Source of the DNA: Nelumbo lutea
Taxonomy: Eukaryota; Streptophyta; Magnoliopsida; Proteales; Nelumbonaceae
Direction: 5' to 3'
Assembly (NCBI GenBank): GCA_022828595.1
Contig: JAKGHH010000001.1
Location: forward strand, 209,684,348-209,748,347
Length of the DNA: 64,000 nucleotides
The notes under the pieces were generated by a model, which was not told the DNA's origin, made no database searches, and saw only the letters and a list, made by a program, of their open reading frames with translations. Positions 45,345-56,549 of the stretch are shown in pieces. The position numbers and the translations under genes are program-made. Numbering within the stretch: position 1 is the stretch's first letter; every line of letters starts with the position of its first letter.

Positions 45345-46010
45345 ACGTGGTTAAATTAATTAAATTAAATTAAATTGGATAACTAAATTATTTTGTGAAA
45401 TATTTTTTATTTTTCAATAGTTATTGATATTGTTGAATATTATTTAGTAAATATCAACACCTAAACCATAATTTTTCATAATTTTGGTAAACTGAAAGTT
45501 TTAATTACTAAGAATTACTTGCTGAAAATTACTGATTTTAGTAATTTATTTCATAATTTTTAAAACTTAATTACCGAAATCAATAATTACTAAAAATTAG
45601 TAATTAATTAAAAAAATAATAAATAGGATTTTAATAATTAAAATTATCAATAATTTTTAGAAACAAGTGGTTATTGACATTTTTAGTAATTTTGGTCAAT
45701 TTACTAATATCTAATGATATTATCAAATAATAATTAAAAAAATTCAGTAAATTTAGTAGAAAATTAATTTCAATAAATATAAATACATTTTTTTTATATT
45801 TTCTGTAATTTTGATATTTAGTATAATTTTTGAGCAATAATTAGTGATTTTGTTAGTTTGGTGAAAGTTAAATTATAAAACTTCCAATATTTTAAATAAA
45901 TATTGGAAAATTTTAATAATTTCCATAAGTATTGGATACTACATTTATAATTACTATAATTAATGGAACTATATTTATGGGATTAGTGGTGTTATGGGTT
46001 TAAGGGATGA
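45345..46010. repeat. AT-rich repeat related to 43115-44390
   Basis: Shares aattactaaaaattagtaatt, gtgaaatatttttt, aatttatttcataattttta and similar phrases with the earlier stretch, in the same order and orientation. Confidence 0.55.
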
Positions 46011-46018
46011 CCCCAAGG

Positions 46019-46475
46019 TAGGAATGGAAATGGGCAGGTTCAAGGTGGGGATCATACTCCACATCTCGACCTCGAATTTTAAGTTAATCCCTATAAAAAA
46101 TTTTAGCCTACATCCCCGGTCCTCAATAAAGAGGGCTTCCCCATCAGGGACCTGAATCCTTGAATTTTTTTAATTAAAAGTTTGTTTTTAGAAAGGTATT
46201 TATTTAAAATAATGGAGAAATTAAAATGTAAATAGTATTTTAAATATATTTTGATACATATAATATAAATAATGTTATAAATAACATAAATAATACTATA
46301 TATTTAATATATATAATTGGCGTTGGGGTGGGGTGTGGACTTCACTCCCCGTCCCCGATCAGTTATTCCTATTAATCCCATCCCACCCTGTCCCCGTTAA
46401 GACAATCTCCATCCCATCTTCGCCTGATCGGTAAGGCCAAGTACTTGGTGAAGATAGAGAAAATTGCTACCCCTA
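46019..46475. mobile_element. Non-autonomous hAT-type element, 457 bp, relative of the 37530 element
   Basis: Starts TAGGAATGGAAAT and ends AATTGCTACCCCTA. The flanks ccccaagg (46011-46018) and cccccagg (46476-46483) agree at 7 of 8 bases. It carries the same cccc/gggg-rich arms around an AT-rich core as the element at 37530-38026, in a more degenerate form. Confidence 0.75.
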
Positions 46476-46483
46476 CCCCCAGG

Positions 46484-47958
46484 TTGTATAACTTCATACC
46501 TCAATAGAACAATAAGTTTTAAACCCAATTCCATGCATTAAACAGCCCCACTAATATAACAAAAATTAAAAATTAAGATTAATCAGATATTCCCATCGAA
46601 CTGTTAATCGAGATACAAACAACAGAACCAGAACCTACGGTTAAGTCAGTTTGATTCTATACGATAGACCCGACCGATTGACTTCTCTACATTCAGCCTC
46701 TAACTGTTTAGTCGAGAGGCCCGAGATTGGATTTGTTCCTCATAGAAAGCTTGGGGAGATGTTGTCAATGCACGGCTGCAATGTGCGAACCGGTTGACTA
46801 CGAATGGATGAGGAACAGATTTGATTTTATTTAGCCGGACTCTCTTCCTTATAATCTGAATTAACTGAATCTTTTAGCTGTATAACAACTCATATCAGGC
46901 CCGGATAAATGATTGTAGGTATGTTTACGGATTGGATTGGATCGGTTTGAATCATTTTTTTTTTCAATTAATTTGACTTAATGAATTTATTTATTGACTA
47001 AAGCAAAATCAACCGACGCTAAAGCAAAACTAACCCAGACATGATGAGTTAGTTTGGGTCTATTTATGGGTTTAATTGATTTTCGTTTTTATATGTATTT
47101 TAAGCAAAATATCTGTATCTAAATATTTATTTAGTTTTTATACAAAACCAAAATACGGTTTTAATGGGTCCCGCTGAATGAGATACCTATTGATTCTTCA
47201 CACAAGAAAGGTGTCCCTGCCTGCACTATTGGTGGCCCTAATTCTTCCTCCTGTTTATCGTATCTTACGCAAGAATACCTACTGACACAAACCAAAACAA
47301 CCGGTTTGAAAGGGTAAGGATCTGCCACCAACTAAATGATCCAACACTATTACAACATACGACTCACTGCAATGCGCATTGAGAACATCTCTCTTATAAT
47401 TCATATATAGATGTTCCCGATTTACGGCTGCCATCGCAGTTTGGAACGATGTGGGGACCGTTGTTGGTAGCTGATCCGAACTTAGTACCAACTTACCATC
47501 TTCCTTTCTTCACTTCTCATTAGATCCGGATTGATATTCGGGAGTCGGGATGGATAATGTTTTCTCCATGTGAGCCGTGGACCACCAGATTAGCTCCTGA
47601 ACCAGAGAGCCTGTGACTGAGATATCCCACGCGTCACTTGTGCACATGGCCCCACTTTCACTCAGATTTTTTTTCTTGTGGACGAGAGTTACACATGGCC
47701 CCTTTCATTTTCCACCTTTCGTGCCTTCGTGGAGTGATTCTATATTCTATTCATGGCAAATGATTTTATACCCACAATTCCAGTCTAATAAAATGCTCCA
47801 TGAATGGAGAGACATTGGATGTAAGGACCCAAATTTTCAAATTTTCAAATGGTACGTTTTAGAGCTCATGGACTAGCTCACTAGCCTGTTTCATGCAAGC
47901 ATTCACCCTCAGCTCGTTTGCATCCAAAAATTAAATAAAATCAAATTATCTAGACCTT
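46484..47958. other. Upstream region of CCD4, no other gene recognised
   Basis: About 1.5 kb without a recognisable coding region. Short frames on both strands lack domains. It presumably holds the promoter of the gene at 48053. Confidence 0.5.
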
Positions 47959-48052
47959 TCTCTGTCTCTCTCTCTCATTCAGCAACCATAAATAGCTCAT
48001 CATCTGAAATAAATCTGTGTCATCCGAATTTCAGAACACGAGCAGAGAAAGG
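47959..48052 (+). promoter_or_regulatory. Core promoter/leader region of CCD4
   Basis: A pyrimidine patch (ctttctctgtctctctctct, about 47957-47976) is followed by cataaatag (47988-47996), a weak TATA-like motif, and a short leader up to the ATG at 48053. The exact start site cannot be set from sequence alone. Confidence 0.4.
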
Positions 48053-49930
48053 ATGGATGCCTTCTCATCCTCTTTCTTCCGACACCCATATCTCCTTCTC
48101 TCTCCTCCTCCTAATAAGTCCACCACTGCAACAGTTACCTCTCCTCACAGTCCGCTCTTCACCATCTCCGCAGTTAGAATTGAAGAGAGATCCCAGAGCA
48201 CAACAAAGACAAAGCCAGCTACTCCACGCCAGCCTCAGAAACCAGAAACCCCACTCAGTTCCACGAAAGCCACCACCACCACCACCACAAGAATTGCTTC
48301 ACCTACCACCTCACCTACTACAAGGATTCAGACTCCTCCGGTAGGCACTACCTCTGCTACTAGAAGAACCCCTGAGTTGTCTATTCCATCCACCATCTTT
48401 AATGCATTCGACGACATCATCAACAACTTCATCGACCCTCCCCTCCGCCCCTCCGTCGACCCAAAATACGTCCTTGCTGACAACTTCGCTCCCGTCGACG
48501 AGCTTCCCCCCACCGACTGCCCCGTTATAGAAGGGAAGCTTCCACCGTGCCTCAATGGCGTCTACATCCGAAACGGTCCCAACCCACAGTACCTTCCACG
48601 TGGTCCTTACCACCTTTTCGATGGCGACGGTATGCTTCACTCTCTCCGCTTTTCCGGAGGCCGTGCCACCTTCTGCAGCCGCTACGTCAAGACTTACAAG
48701 TACAATGTCGAGAGACAGCTCGGCCATCCCGTGCTGCCAAACGTTTTCTCAGGCTTTCATGGCCTCACAGCAACTGTCGCCCGGGGAGCAGTTTCTGCCG
48801 GAAGAATCCTTACAGGGCAGTATAACCCCATTAACGGCATCGGTCTTTCCAACACGAACCTTGCCTTCTTTGGAAACCGACTCTTCATTCTGGGCGAGTC
48901 AGATATTCCCTACCAAGTTCGATTGACCCCAGAAGGAGACATCCAGACTATTGAAAGTTGGGACTCCAACGGCAAACTTTCCATGAGCATGACAGCCCAC
49001 CCGAAGATAGACACCGACACCGGCGAGGCCTTCGCATTCCGGTACGGCCCTGTGCCATCATTTCTCACCTACTTCTACTTCGACGCAAACGGGGTGAAAC
49101 AGCCGGACGTGCCCATCTTCTCCATGACCCGTCCATCGTTCCTTCACGACTTCGCCATAACAAAAAAGTACGCCATCTTCGCTGACATACAGATAGGGAT
49201 GAACCCAATGGAGATGATCGTGGGAAGCGGGTCTCCAGTGGGTTCAGACCCCGCGAAGGTATCTAGAATCGGCGTGATTCCACGGTACGCCAAGGACGAG
49301 TCCGAGATGAGATGGTTCGACGTACCTGGCTTCAACATCATTCACGCCATCAACGCGTGGGACGAAGAGGACGAGGACGCAATAGTCTTGATCGCGCCTA
49401 ACATCTTATCGGTGGAGCACACCTTGGAGAGAATGGAACTGGTTCACGCTTTGGTGGAGAAGGTGAGGATCGACCTCAAGACCGGTATTGTGTCGAGGTT
49501 CCCCGTGTCGGCGAGGAACATAGATTTCGGGGTGGTTAACCCAGCCTTCACGGCGAAGAAAAGCCGGTACGTGTATCTCGGCGTTGGGGATCCCATGCCC
49601 AAGATATCGGGGGTGGTGAAACTGGACGTGTCGGGGGAGCAGCGCCAGGATTGTACCGTGGGATGCCGGATGTTCGGGCCGGGATGTTTTGGGGGAGAGC
49701 CGTTCTTCGTAGCGAGTAACCCCGAAAGCAGGGATCCGGCCGATGAGGACGACGGGTACGTGGTGTCGTACGTGCATGATGAGAATTCCGGGGAGTCGAG
49801 GTTCTTGGTGATGGACGCCAGGTCTACGACGCTGGAGGTTGTGGCTGCCGTGAAACTTCCCCGTCGGGTGCCCTACGGCTTCCATGGCCTCTTTGTAAGT
49901 GAGGCGGATCTCAGAAGCTGTAAAGTGTAA
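48053..49930 (+). CDS. CCD4: Carotenoid cleavage dioxygenase 4, plastid, intact and intronless
   Basis: Encodes a 625-residue non-haem iron enzyme of the CCD/NCED family. CCD4 enzymes cleave carotenoids, typically at 9,10 (9',10') double bonds, in plastids and plastoglobules, lowering carotenoid content and releasing apocarotenoids. I chose the ATG at 48053 (MDAFSSSFF), twelve codons inside the longest frame, because CCD4 proteins begin this way. Residues 1-45 form a Ser-rich, acid-poor transit peptide; 50-110 is a Thr/Pro-rich linker. FIDPPLRPSVDPK (127 onward), YIRNGPNPQYLPRGPYHLFD and the rest of the seven-bladed propeller follow. Iron ligands are His316 (TAHPK), His365 (FLHDF), His431 (NIIHAINAWDE) and His611 (YGFHGLF). 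Length fits the family (~600). NCED is less likely: the N-terminus and FIDPP...PKYVLADNFAPV block are CCD4-like. A 20-A run starts five bases after the stop. Confidence 0.95.
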   Translation: MDAFSSSFFRHPYLLLSPPPNKSTTATVTSPHSPLFTISAVRIEERSQSTTKTKPATPRQPQKPETPLSSTKATTTTTTRIASPTTSPTTRIQTPPVGTTSATRRTPELSIPSTIFNAFDDIINNFIDPPLRPSVDPKYVLADNFAPVDELPPTDCPVIEGKLPPCLNGVYIRNGPNPQYLPRGPYHLFDGDGMLHSLRFSGGRATFCSRYVKTYKYNVERQLGHPVLPNVFSGFHGLTATVARGAVSAGRILTGQYNPINGIGLSNTNLAFFGNRLFILGESDIPYQVRLTPEGDIQTIESWDSNGKLSMSMTAHPKIDTDTGEAFAFRYGPVPSFLTYFYFDANGVKQPDVPIFSMTRPSFLHDFAITKKYAIFADIQIGMNPMEMIVGSGSPVGSDPAKVSRIGVIPRYAKDESEMRWFDVPGFNIIHAINAWDEEDEDAIVLIAPNILSVEHTLERMELVHALVEKVRIDLKTGIVSRFPVSARNIDFGVVNPAFTAKKSRYVYLGVGDPMPKISGVVKLDVSGEQRQDCTVGCRMFGPGCFGGEPFFVASNPESRDPADEDDGYVVSYVHDENSGESRFLVMDARSTTLEVVAAVKLPRRVPYGFHGLFVSEADLRSCKV

Positions 49931-49934
49931 AGTC

Positions 49935-49954
49935 AAAAAAAAAAAAAAAAAAAA
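49935..49954 (+). repeat. A20 homopolymer just after the CCD4 stop codon
   Basis: Twenty adenines begin five bases after the TAA. No AATAAA precedes it, so it is not good evidence for a retrocopy by itself. Confidence 0.9.
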
Positions 49955-50219
49955 GTGCAAATAGGAAGATGAGGAAGGATTGGAGATGTTAATGGGACCT
50001 ACTGTTAGACAATTAATTTGAGTGGAGAGATATACGGATGCGATTGAATGATGAATAGTGATCAATCATCATCAAATCCACCCATTGGAAATGATATAGT
50101 AACTATATTTTCATATTTTGTAAATACTTAGAAAAATGAGATTATCACTAATATAATTGGAAAATGAGGGAGTCACATTTGCACCTTCTGATTGGAATCT
50201 GATTAACAGACAGTTTAGA

Positions 50220-50480
50220 TGAGTTCACATGTTAGGATGGAGACCGGATCTACTCGTCACATAGGGCGCCTCACAGGCACTTTACACGCACATCCTATCA
50301 GTACTGTACTGTACCGTTCCATTTAGATGAATTCACATCTGCACCTCACAAGAGGGCGTCCAGACTGGATTTGCTCCTTACACTTGGCGTTTCATACACA
50401 CGTATCCTATCATACATTGGCAACATCTTCCGTATTTATTTATTATTATTATTCATGAAAAATGTTTCCATGAAACATGT
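50220..50480. repeat. Dispersed repeat shared with 15395-15560, partly duplicated
   Basis: Two related halves (50220-50310 and 50327-50480) each contain a gatgagttcacat or gatgaattcacat start and cgcacatcctatca or cgtatcctatca. The second half matches the copy near 15400, including the ttattattattcatga/gaaaaatgtttcc stretch. Confidence 0.55.
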
Positions 50481-50559
50481 GAATGAAATTTGGGAGCCGC
50501 CAGTGTTAATTGGTTTAACTGGCGGTGAAAAGCCGATTGCCTGGTTGAGTCGGATCACC

Positions 50560-50822
50560 ATTGGGGGTGCAAGTCGGGCAGGCTGAGTTAGGTTTCAAGT
50601 CAATCTAGTCCCAATTTAAGAATTGGAGCTAATGCCCGATCTTGATTTTAGGTTCAGATTGGGACTAAAAATTTTAGGCCTAGATACAAATGATTAAAAA
50701 ACCAAAATTTTAGGCATAGATGCAACCCAAAGACTAAAAATCTAAACTCATACATATAAAATTGCTGACTGAATCGGTCCAGGCTAGCATTAAGCCCACC
50801 CAAGTTGAACTTGAACCCCTAA
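50560..50822. repeat. Possible MITE
   Basis: gggggtgcaagtcgggcagg near the left and cttgaacccct near the right are partly inverted. aaattttaggc is repeated inside. No target duplication found. Confidence 0.35.
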
Positions 50823-51990
50823 CAGAAATGATGAGTCTTTAATTTTAAGCTTTTATGGTAAACCAGACAAAAATGACAAGATTTTATGATTAACCGACAA
50901 AATTTATCGGTGATATCACTAATTGTCTTGGTGTATTATGGGAGATTTTTAACAATTTTTTTATCTAGTGAAAATAAAAAAGGAGGTAGGGAGGTTAGAC
51001 TTAGCCAAACTCGAGCCTTTAACGAGGTTATTGTTGATTGCAATCTCATCATGGAGCTGGAGATGATGGAATGGTGGGGAACCAATTCACGTCGAGAAAT
51101 AAAGTCAGACTCGATTGGATTTTTGTCAATGTCGAATGGAGAAGCCTATTCTCCGATGCTTGTTTAACTAATCTCCCCTTTTATCATTTAACTCTTTTAC
51201 TTAATATAGATTGCCAATCCGTTAGAGGCTAAAGCCTTTCAGATTTGAGTCCATGTGGTGCATGGACCCTTCTCTTGACGGGGTGATTTCTCAAGCCTGG
51301 AATATCAATGCCACTGGTTCCCGAGCTGTCCAATTTGTAAAGCAGAGTAATAATCTAGCACAAAAGATCAATCAAAGGAACAGAGACGTTTTTGATATAA
51401 CTTCAAGAAAAAACAGTCTTTACTAAGCAAACTTGAAGAGGTGCAAAAACAAATAACAGAATCCCCAATAAATACAGCTCTTATTAACCTTGAAAATGTG
51501 TTGCACAAACAGTTAAATAATTTTTTATTTCATGAGGAGGCTTACTGGGCCCAAAGATCTCGGATGGACTGGTTAAGTTTGGGAGACTAGAATTACAAAT
51601 TCTTTCATACGTCTGTTACCATTAGAAAAACAAGAAATAGGATAATGGGAATAAAAAGTGATGAGAGTGTTTGGTTAAGAGGAACAGGATGACATTGCGA
51701 GTTTCGTCAATGAGAAATTCATTAGCAGGTTCAAAACAGAGGGTACGATTGATATTGATAGTTTCCTAATGTATATTGGAAACTATGTTAATGAGAAGCA
51801 AAATAATCTTCTCATAAGAGAGGTAACAAATAAGGAAATCTTCGACGAACTTTCTTCAATTAAAGATTTAAAGGCCCAGAGACCTGATGGTCTTAATGTC
51901 TTTTTCTTTAAAAACTTTTGGCATATTGTGGGGGCTGAAATCTGTGGTGTGGTGAAGTCATTCTTTCATTCTAGAAGGATGTGTGGCATT

Positions 51991-52535
51991 TAGAGGTGTC
52001 TATAAAAAACCAAAAAATCGAATCGAACCGAGAAAACCGAACTGCAAAATGCAGTTAACCAAATCGATTATCGGTTCGGGATTTTTGAAAAACCACAGGA
52101 CCAGTTCGATTTTCGGTTAACCTACGAAAAACCGATGGTTAACCGAACCAACCGGTATATATATCTTCATGTATATTTTATATGTATTTTTAATATATGT
52201 CACATATTTTCTATGTATTATATATAAATATATACTTATATTATATTTATAATGATCTATTTAGAAGTATATTATATATTTTTCAAATATTTATAACATA
52301 TTATATATCATTTATTATTTATTATATAATATTACAAATATATTTGTATAATATATTATAAATATAAAAAATCAAAAAACCAAAGGACCAAACCAATCAA
52401 AAACCAAAACCAACGGACCAGTTAACCAGTGGTACCGGTTCGGTTTCGGTTTGGAGAATTGGAAAAATCAATACCACTGGCTTGGTTTACAAAAAAAGTG
52501 CCATGGTTTGAATAACCGAACCGTGGACACCCCTA
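51991..52535. mobile_element. MITE (hAT-type) inserted in LINE-A, 545 bp
   Basis: Left end TAGAGGTGTCTA, right end GGACACCCCTA. Flanks gtggcatt (51983-51990) and gtggcatc (52536-52543) give an 8-bp target duplication, 7 of 8 identical. The arms carry aaccgaaccgg-type motifs on both sides of an AT-rich centre. Deleting it and one flank restores LINE reading across the site. Confidence 0.88.
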
Positions 52536-53121
52536 GTGGCATCTTAAACAAAGCATTCATCACCCTTGCTCCCAAATGAAAAAATCCGAAATTAGTGAAT
52601 AATTACAGTCCAATTAGTCTTTGTAATGCAGTTTATAAGATCATTGCAAAGATTTTGGCAAGCAAAGTAAAACAATTTTTAGATAGCCTCATCTCCCCCA
52701 TGTAAAGTGTGTTTGTTCCTAATAGGCAGATCAATGACAATATTATCATTGCACATGAGGTAAAAGAAAGACAAATATGGAATCTTGGTTAAAGTTGATA
52801 TGGAAAAATCTTACAATAGATTGGAGTGGAAGTATATAGAGGAAAACCTCAAGAAGTTTAGGTTCCATCCTAGATGGATTTCTTGGGTTATGGAATGTAT
52901 CACTTCTGTCTCTTATCAAATTTTAATTAATGGAATCGCAATAGAAGAATTTAAGACTTCTAGAGGAATCACACAAGCGACCCTCTCATCCCTATATTTT
53001 TGTATTGTGTAATGAGACTCTTACGAGAAAATTAATTAGAGAGGCCGATGATCTGGGTAATCCGATAGGCTGCAGAATTTCCAAAAATGACCCAACAATC
53101 CCAATTATACAATTTGTAGGC

Positions 53122-53519
53122 GGTTGCCACATTTTTTCAAAAACCACCATATTAGCATGTGTCAAAATCAAGGGGATCCTTGCTAGCTTTGCAAAAGCCT
53201 CTGGCCAAGCCCTAAATTTCGCATAATCTATGGTATGCTTCTCTAAAAATGCCCCTTATAGGCATCAAAGGATTCTCTCCAGAATTTTTAGTATCTCCAT
53301 TGATGGAAATTCTTCTCACTATTGCCTCATTTTCTCAAAAAACACCATATCGACATGTGTTAAAATCAAGGGGATCCTTGCTAGCTTTGCAAAAGCCTCT
53401 AGCCAAGCCCTAAATTTTGCATAATCTATGGTCTGCTTCTCTAAAAATGTCACATATAGGCATCAAAGGATTCTCTCCAAAATTCTTAGTATCCCCATTG
53501 ATAGAAATCCTTCCCACTA
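53122..53519 (+). repeat. 198-bp tandem duplication inside LINE-A reverse transcriptase
   Basis: The block containing gtcaaaatcaaggggatcct, then gctagctttgcaaaagcctc and ttctctaaaaatg, occurs at about 53122-53319 and again at 53320-53517 with a period of 198 bases and a few substitutions. Confidence 0.9.
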
Positions 53520-55398
53520 TTTTAAGGGCCCCTATAATTAATGGTAGGTTATTATGGATACTTTTAACAATATTAACAAGTGAATACAAACTAGACTCAT
53601 TGGATGGAAAAAAAATCCCTCTCACTTGCTGAAAGGATCACATTAATTAACTCCACCCTTAATGCTATGCCCCAATTCATTATGGAGTCTTTTAAGATGA
53701 CATATAGAGTTATCTTTGAAATAAATATGATCCAAAAAATTTTTTTGTGGACTAACTCAGAAGGTAAAAGCCAATTCATCTCATTAACTAGAAAACGGTT
53801 TGTACCCCTAAAAAATTGGGTGATATGGGAATTAGAAACTTCAAATGGAGCAATGAGGCTAGTCTAGCAAAGTTAGGATGGAAGATCCTTTCAAACGAAA
53901 ATAATTTTTGGGTCAAATTAATTAAAGAAAAGTATTTAGGCAAAGATGTTTTTGGAATGTGAAAGCCAAGAAGGGTATTTCTTGGGTTTGGAGAGGAATC
54001 TTATCATCTAGAGATCTACTAAAAAAAGGGATATGGTGGTCTGTAGGGAACATAGAGAATATCAATTTCTGGAGAGATGATTGGGCTATGGAAACCCTGT
54101 TGTGCGAGTTAGAAGAATCTAATAGCAGAGTGAACCCTAACTTAAGAGTTGATAAGGTTATTGATAAGGAAAGGGGATATTGAAGGGAGAGTTTAATCCA
54201 TAATTTAGTCCCCGATCAAGTTTGGTTTTTTATTAGAGCCATTTTCATTCCCTCTAACTGGGTAAGGGATAAGTTGATATGGAGGCTCAATCCAGAGGGT
54301 ACCTTCTCTACAAAGTTGGCCTACTGGGATAAGTTTGACAACTCCAAATTTAATAACAACAAAAACCAAAAAATTAGGTTGATTTGGAAAATCATATGCC
54401 CACCAAAAATAAGAATTTTTAATATCTCCTAAAGAAGAATATGCTCCCCTCAAAACTCAATCTGGAAAGAAGGGGATTTTTCATAAATACCTCTTGTTGT
54501 TTTTGTGGTGTAGAAGAAGACACTGATCATATTTTTAGGGTGTGTTCTTCTACTCATCAGGTTTGGCATTTAGCCCCCTTCTCTTAATGGGCCAATCGAT
54601 CAAAATATCAACATTTGGGAGTGATGGGCTGGGCTATCTAAAAGTCAAGGTAGAGATGAGAACTTAATCTTGGAAGAAAATGCCTTTATTCTTTGGGCTT
54701 TGTGGAAATGCTAAAACCAAAAAACTTTCTCTAATATTTCTACTCCTCCCTCTTTGGTCATTAAGAGGGTTCTTGATCATTTAAATGACTTTTGGAGTAG
54801 TACCCAATCTAAGCAAGTTGATAAACCTACCAAGATGGAATCCATTAAAATTAATTTCGATGCTTCCTATGTGGGTGGAAATTGTTCTATTGCAAGTATA
54901 TCCAGAGACTTCTTAGGAAATGTTCTTGACATTAAATGTTATAAATTGGGTTGCACCACCATCAATGTTGTTGAGGCTTGGGCTGCATTGGAAGCACATA
55001 ACCTTGCTCTTAACTTCAGAGACACCCCCATCATCATCGAAGGTGACCCAAAGTTGGTCATTTCTTGTCTTTAGCATTCCACTTCCCCCCAACCCCCTTG
55101 ACATTTAAGGAGCATATTTTCTAGTTGTAACTTGTGACGAGCTCGTGGATGCTTTCAACCTGTAGATTTCTTACCACCATGTCTTCCGGGAGGCAAATCA
55201 AGTGGTGGATCTTTTAATTGTCTCTCATTTGTTTTGCATACTCATGGAGGCGTGCTACCCTAGACTCGTGTAGCACATTTCAGTATCCATAAAGAAAATC
55301 AAAGATAAATGAGCCTTGGTGAGTAAATTCATCAATAAAGAAAGAGAGGTGTTTGGAGAGAGGGCAAAATTTGGAAGTTTGTTCCTATAAACACTTGG

Positions 55399-55666
55399 CA
55401 TGGTTTTCAAAACTGGTCTGGACTGGAAAAATTGAGAATTGGTTAGGTGATCAGTTCCATTTTACCCCAGAACCATTATTTCACCAAAAACTGTTGTTTT
55501 GGTGAACAAACCGCTAAACTTGGTGGTCGAACCGTTCAACAGTTGTGGCTATTTTTTTAATTTTTTGTTAAAATGGGCCATCCATTCGGTTCAAACGATT
55601 GGACCTTTTTGCCCAAGAATCGGACCCCTGATCGGTTCGTAGTTCGGTTTGGTTTTAAAGTCCTTG
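55399..55666. mobile_element. MITE (hAT-type) inserted in LINE-B, 268 bp
   Basis: Ends CATGGTTTTCAAAAC and GTTTGGTTTTAAAGTCCTTG are imperfect inverted repeats. Perfect 8-bp flanks acacttgg occur at 55391-55398 and 55667-55674. The LINE-B frame is continuous across the empty site. Confidence 0.9.
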
Positions 55667-55810
55667 ACACTTGGAATAAAATTAAATCCATCTTTGTCCT
55701 TTCATATCGGAGGGAGGATCAATTGATTTAGAGCCTAAATCTGAGGGGTGCATTTTCCTTCAAATCAACTTATAATCTAAAATTAATTCTCCGTCTCTAG
55801 GTTCCAAAGG

Positions 55811-55814
<4 letters not shown>

Positions 55815-55855
<41 letters not shown>
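55815..55855. repeat. (CT)n microsatellite
   Basis: Uninterrupted CT dinucleotides in the leader of the poly(A)-tailed insertion. Confidence 0.95.
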
Positions 55856-55860
<5 letters not shown>

Positions 55861-56224
55861 AGAGAGTCTCCATCTCGGGGTTGCCCTTGGGTTCTTCTCT
55901 TCTTTCCATTTTAGTCATTCATTTTCTTCCCACTCTCTCCCTTTTTTTCCATTTTCTTCTTCCCTTCTCCCTTTCCCTCACTCCTCTATCTTCTTCTTGA
56001 TTAATTCGCTCTAATCCTCCACTCTCTTTCGTTTCTTCTCCTTTTTCTTTTTCCTTGTTTTTTCTTTAGTTATTTTTTAAGGGATTTTAGTATAGAAGGC
56101 AGAGTGTTGGACAGTGGCCTTAATCGCTACTTTGATTCACCGGTGGTGATTGTTTCCTTATTTTACTTCACCAACACTTATAGTTCTAGGTGAACCCAAT
56201 TTCGACGATAACAAATATGACGAT

Positions 56225-56549
56225 TACAATTTTGGGTGGTTAACATTCTAGTTGGTTCCAGTTCTGGCAACAACAATTCCAGCAATTTCAGTTTAAGGTG
56301 GTTAAAGTTCTAGTTTATTCCACTCCGGCAATAATAGTTCCAATAGTCTCAGTTCTGGGTGATTAAAGTTCCAATTGGTTCCACTTCCAATGATAACAGT
56401 TCTAGCGGTTACATTTACAGTGGTTAAACTTCCAGTTGGTTCCTGTTTAGGCGATAATAGTCCCGACGGTTATGGTTCTAAACTTTTAAAGTTCTAGTTA
56501 GTTCTAGTTCATTAAAGTTCCAAAAATTATGGTTCCAGATGGTTAAAGT
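56225..56549. repeat. Degenerate ~60-65 bp minisatellite
   Basis: About five copies of a unit containing ggttaaagttctagttggtt, then ccacttccggcaataa-like and agttccagcggtta-like phrases. Copies start near 56240, 56300, 56362, 56424 and 56485. Confidence 0.7.

Larger units (their letters stand above)
50890..55290 (+). pseudogene. L1-type LINE (LINE-A), 5'-truncated, with inserted MITE
   Basis: Begins inside the endonuclease domain (about 50890-51215; the NKKGGREVRLSQTRAFNEVI, NGMVGNQFT-like and LDWIFVNVEWRSLFSDAC segments). The linker and reverse transcriptase follow: DLKAQRPDGLNVFFFKNFW at 51865; NYSPISLCNAVYKIIAKILA at 52600; VKVDMEKSYNRLEWKYI at 52790; INGIAIEEFKTSRGITQ at 52930. A zf-RVT region lies at 54240-54560 and an RNase H domain at 54830-55230 (INFDASYVGG, EAWAALEAHNLAL, EGDPKLVI). 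Stops and shifts are frequent. A 545-bp MITE interrupts it at 51991 and a 198-bp segment is tandemly duplicated at 53122-53519. ORF1 is missing. Confidence 0.9.

Noticed and set aside
48017..48052. Upstream ATG that would add 12 residues to CCD4
   Set aside because: CCD4 proteins start with MDA/MDS-Ser-rich sequence; the added residues would put acidic and basic residues before the transit peptide.
49935..49954. A20 run taken as a poly(A) tail of a CCD4 retrogene
   Set aside because: It begins five bases after the stop with no 3' UTR or polyadenylation signal, and no flanking target duplication was found.
49406..50065. 219-residue open frame on the minus strand opposite CCD4
   Set aside because: It is the GC-rich antisense shadow of the CCD4 coding strand with no domain of its own.
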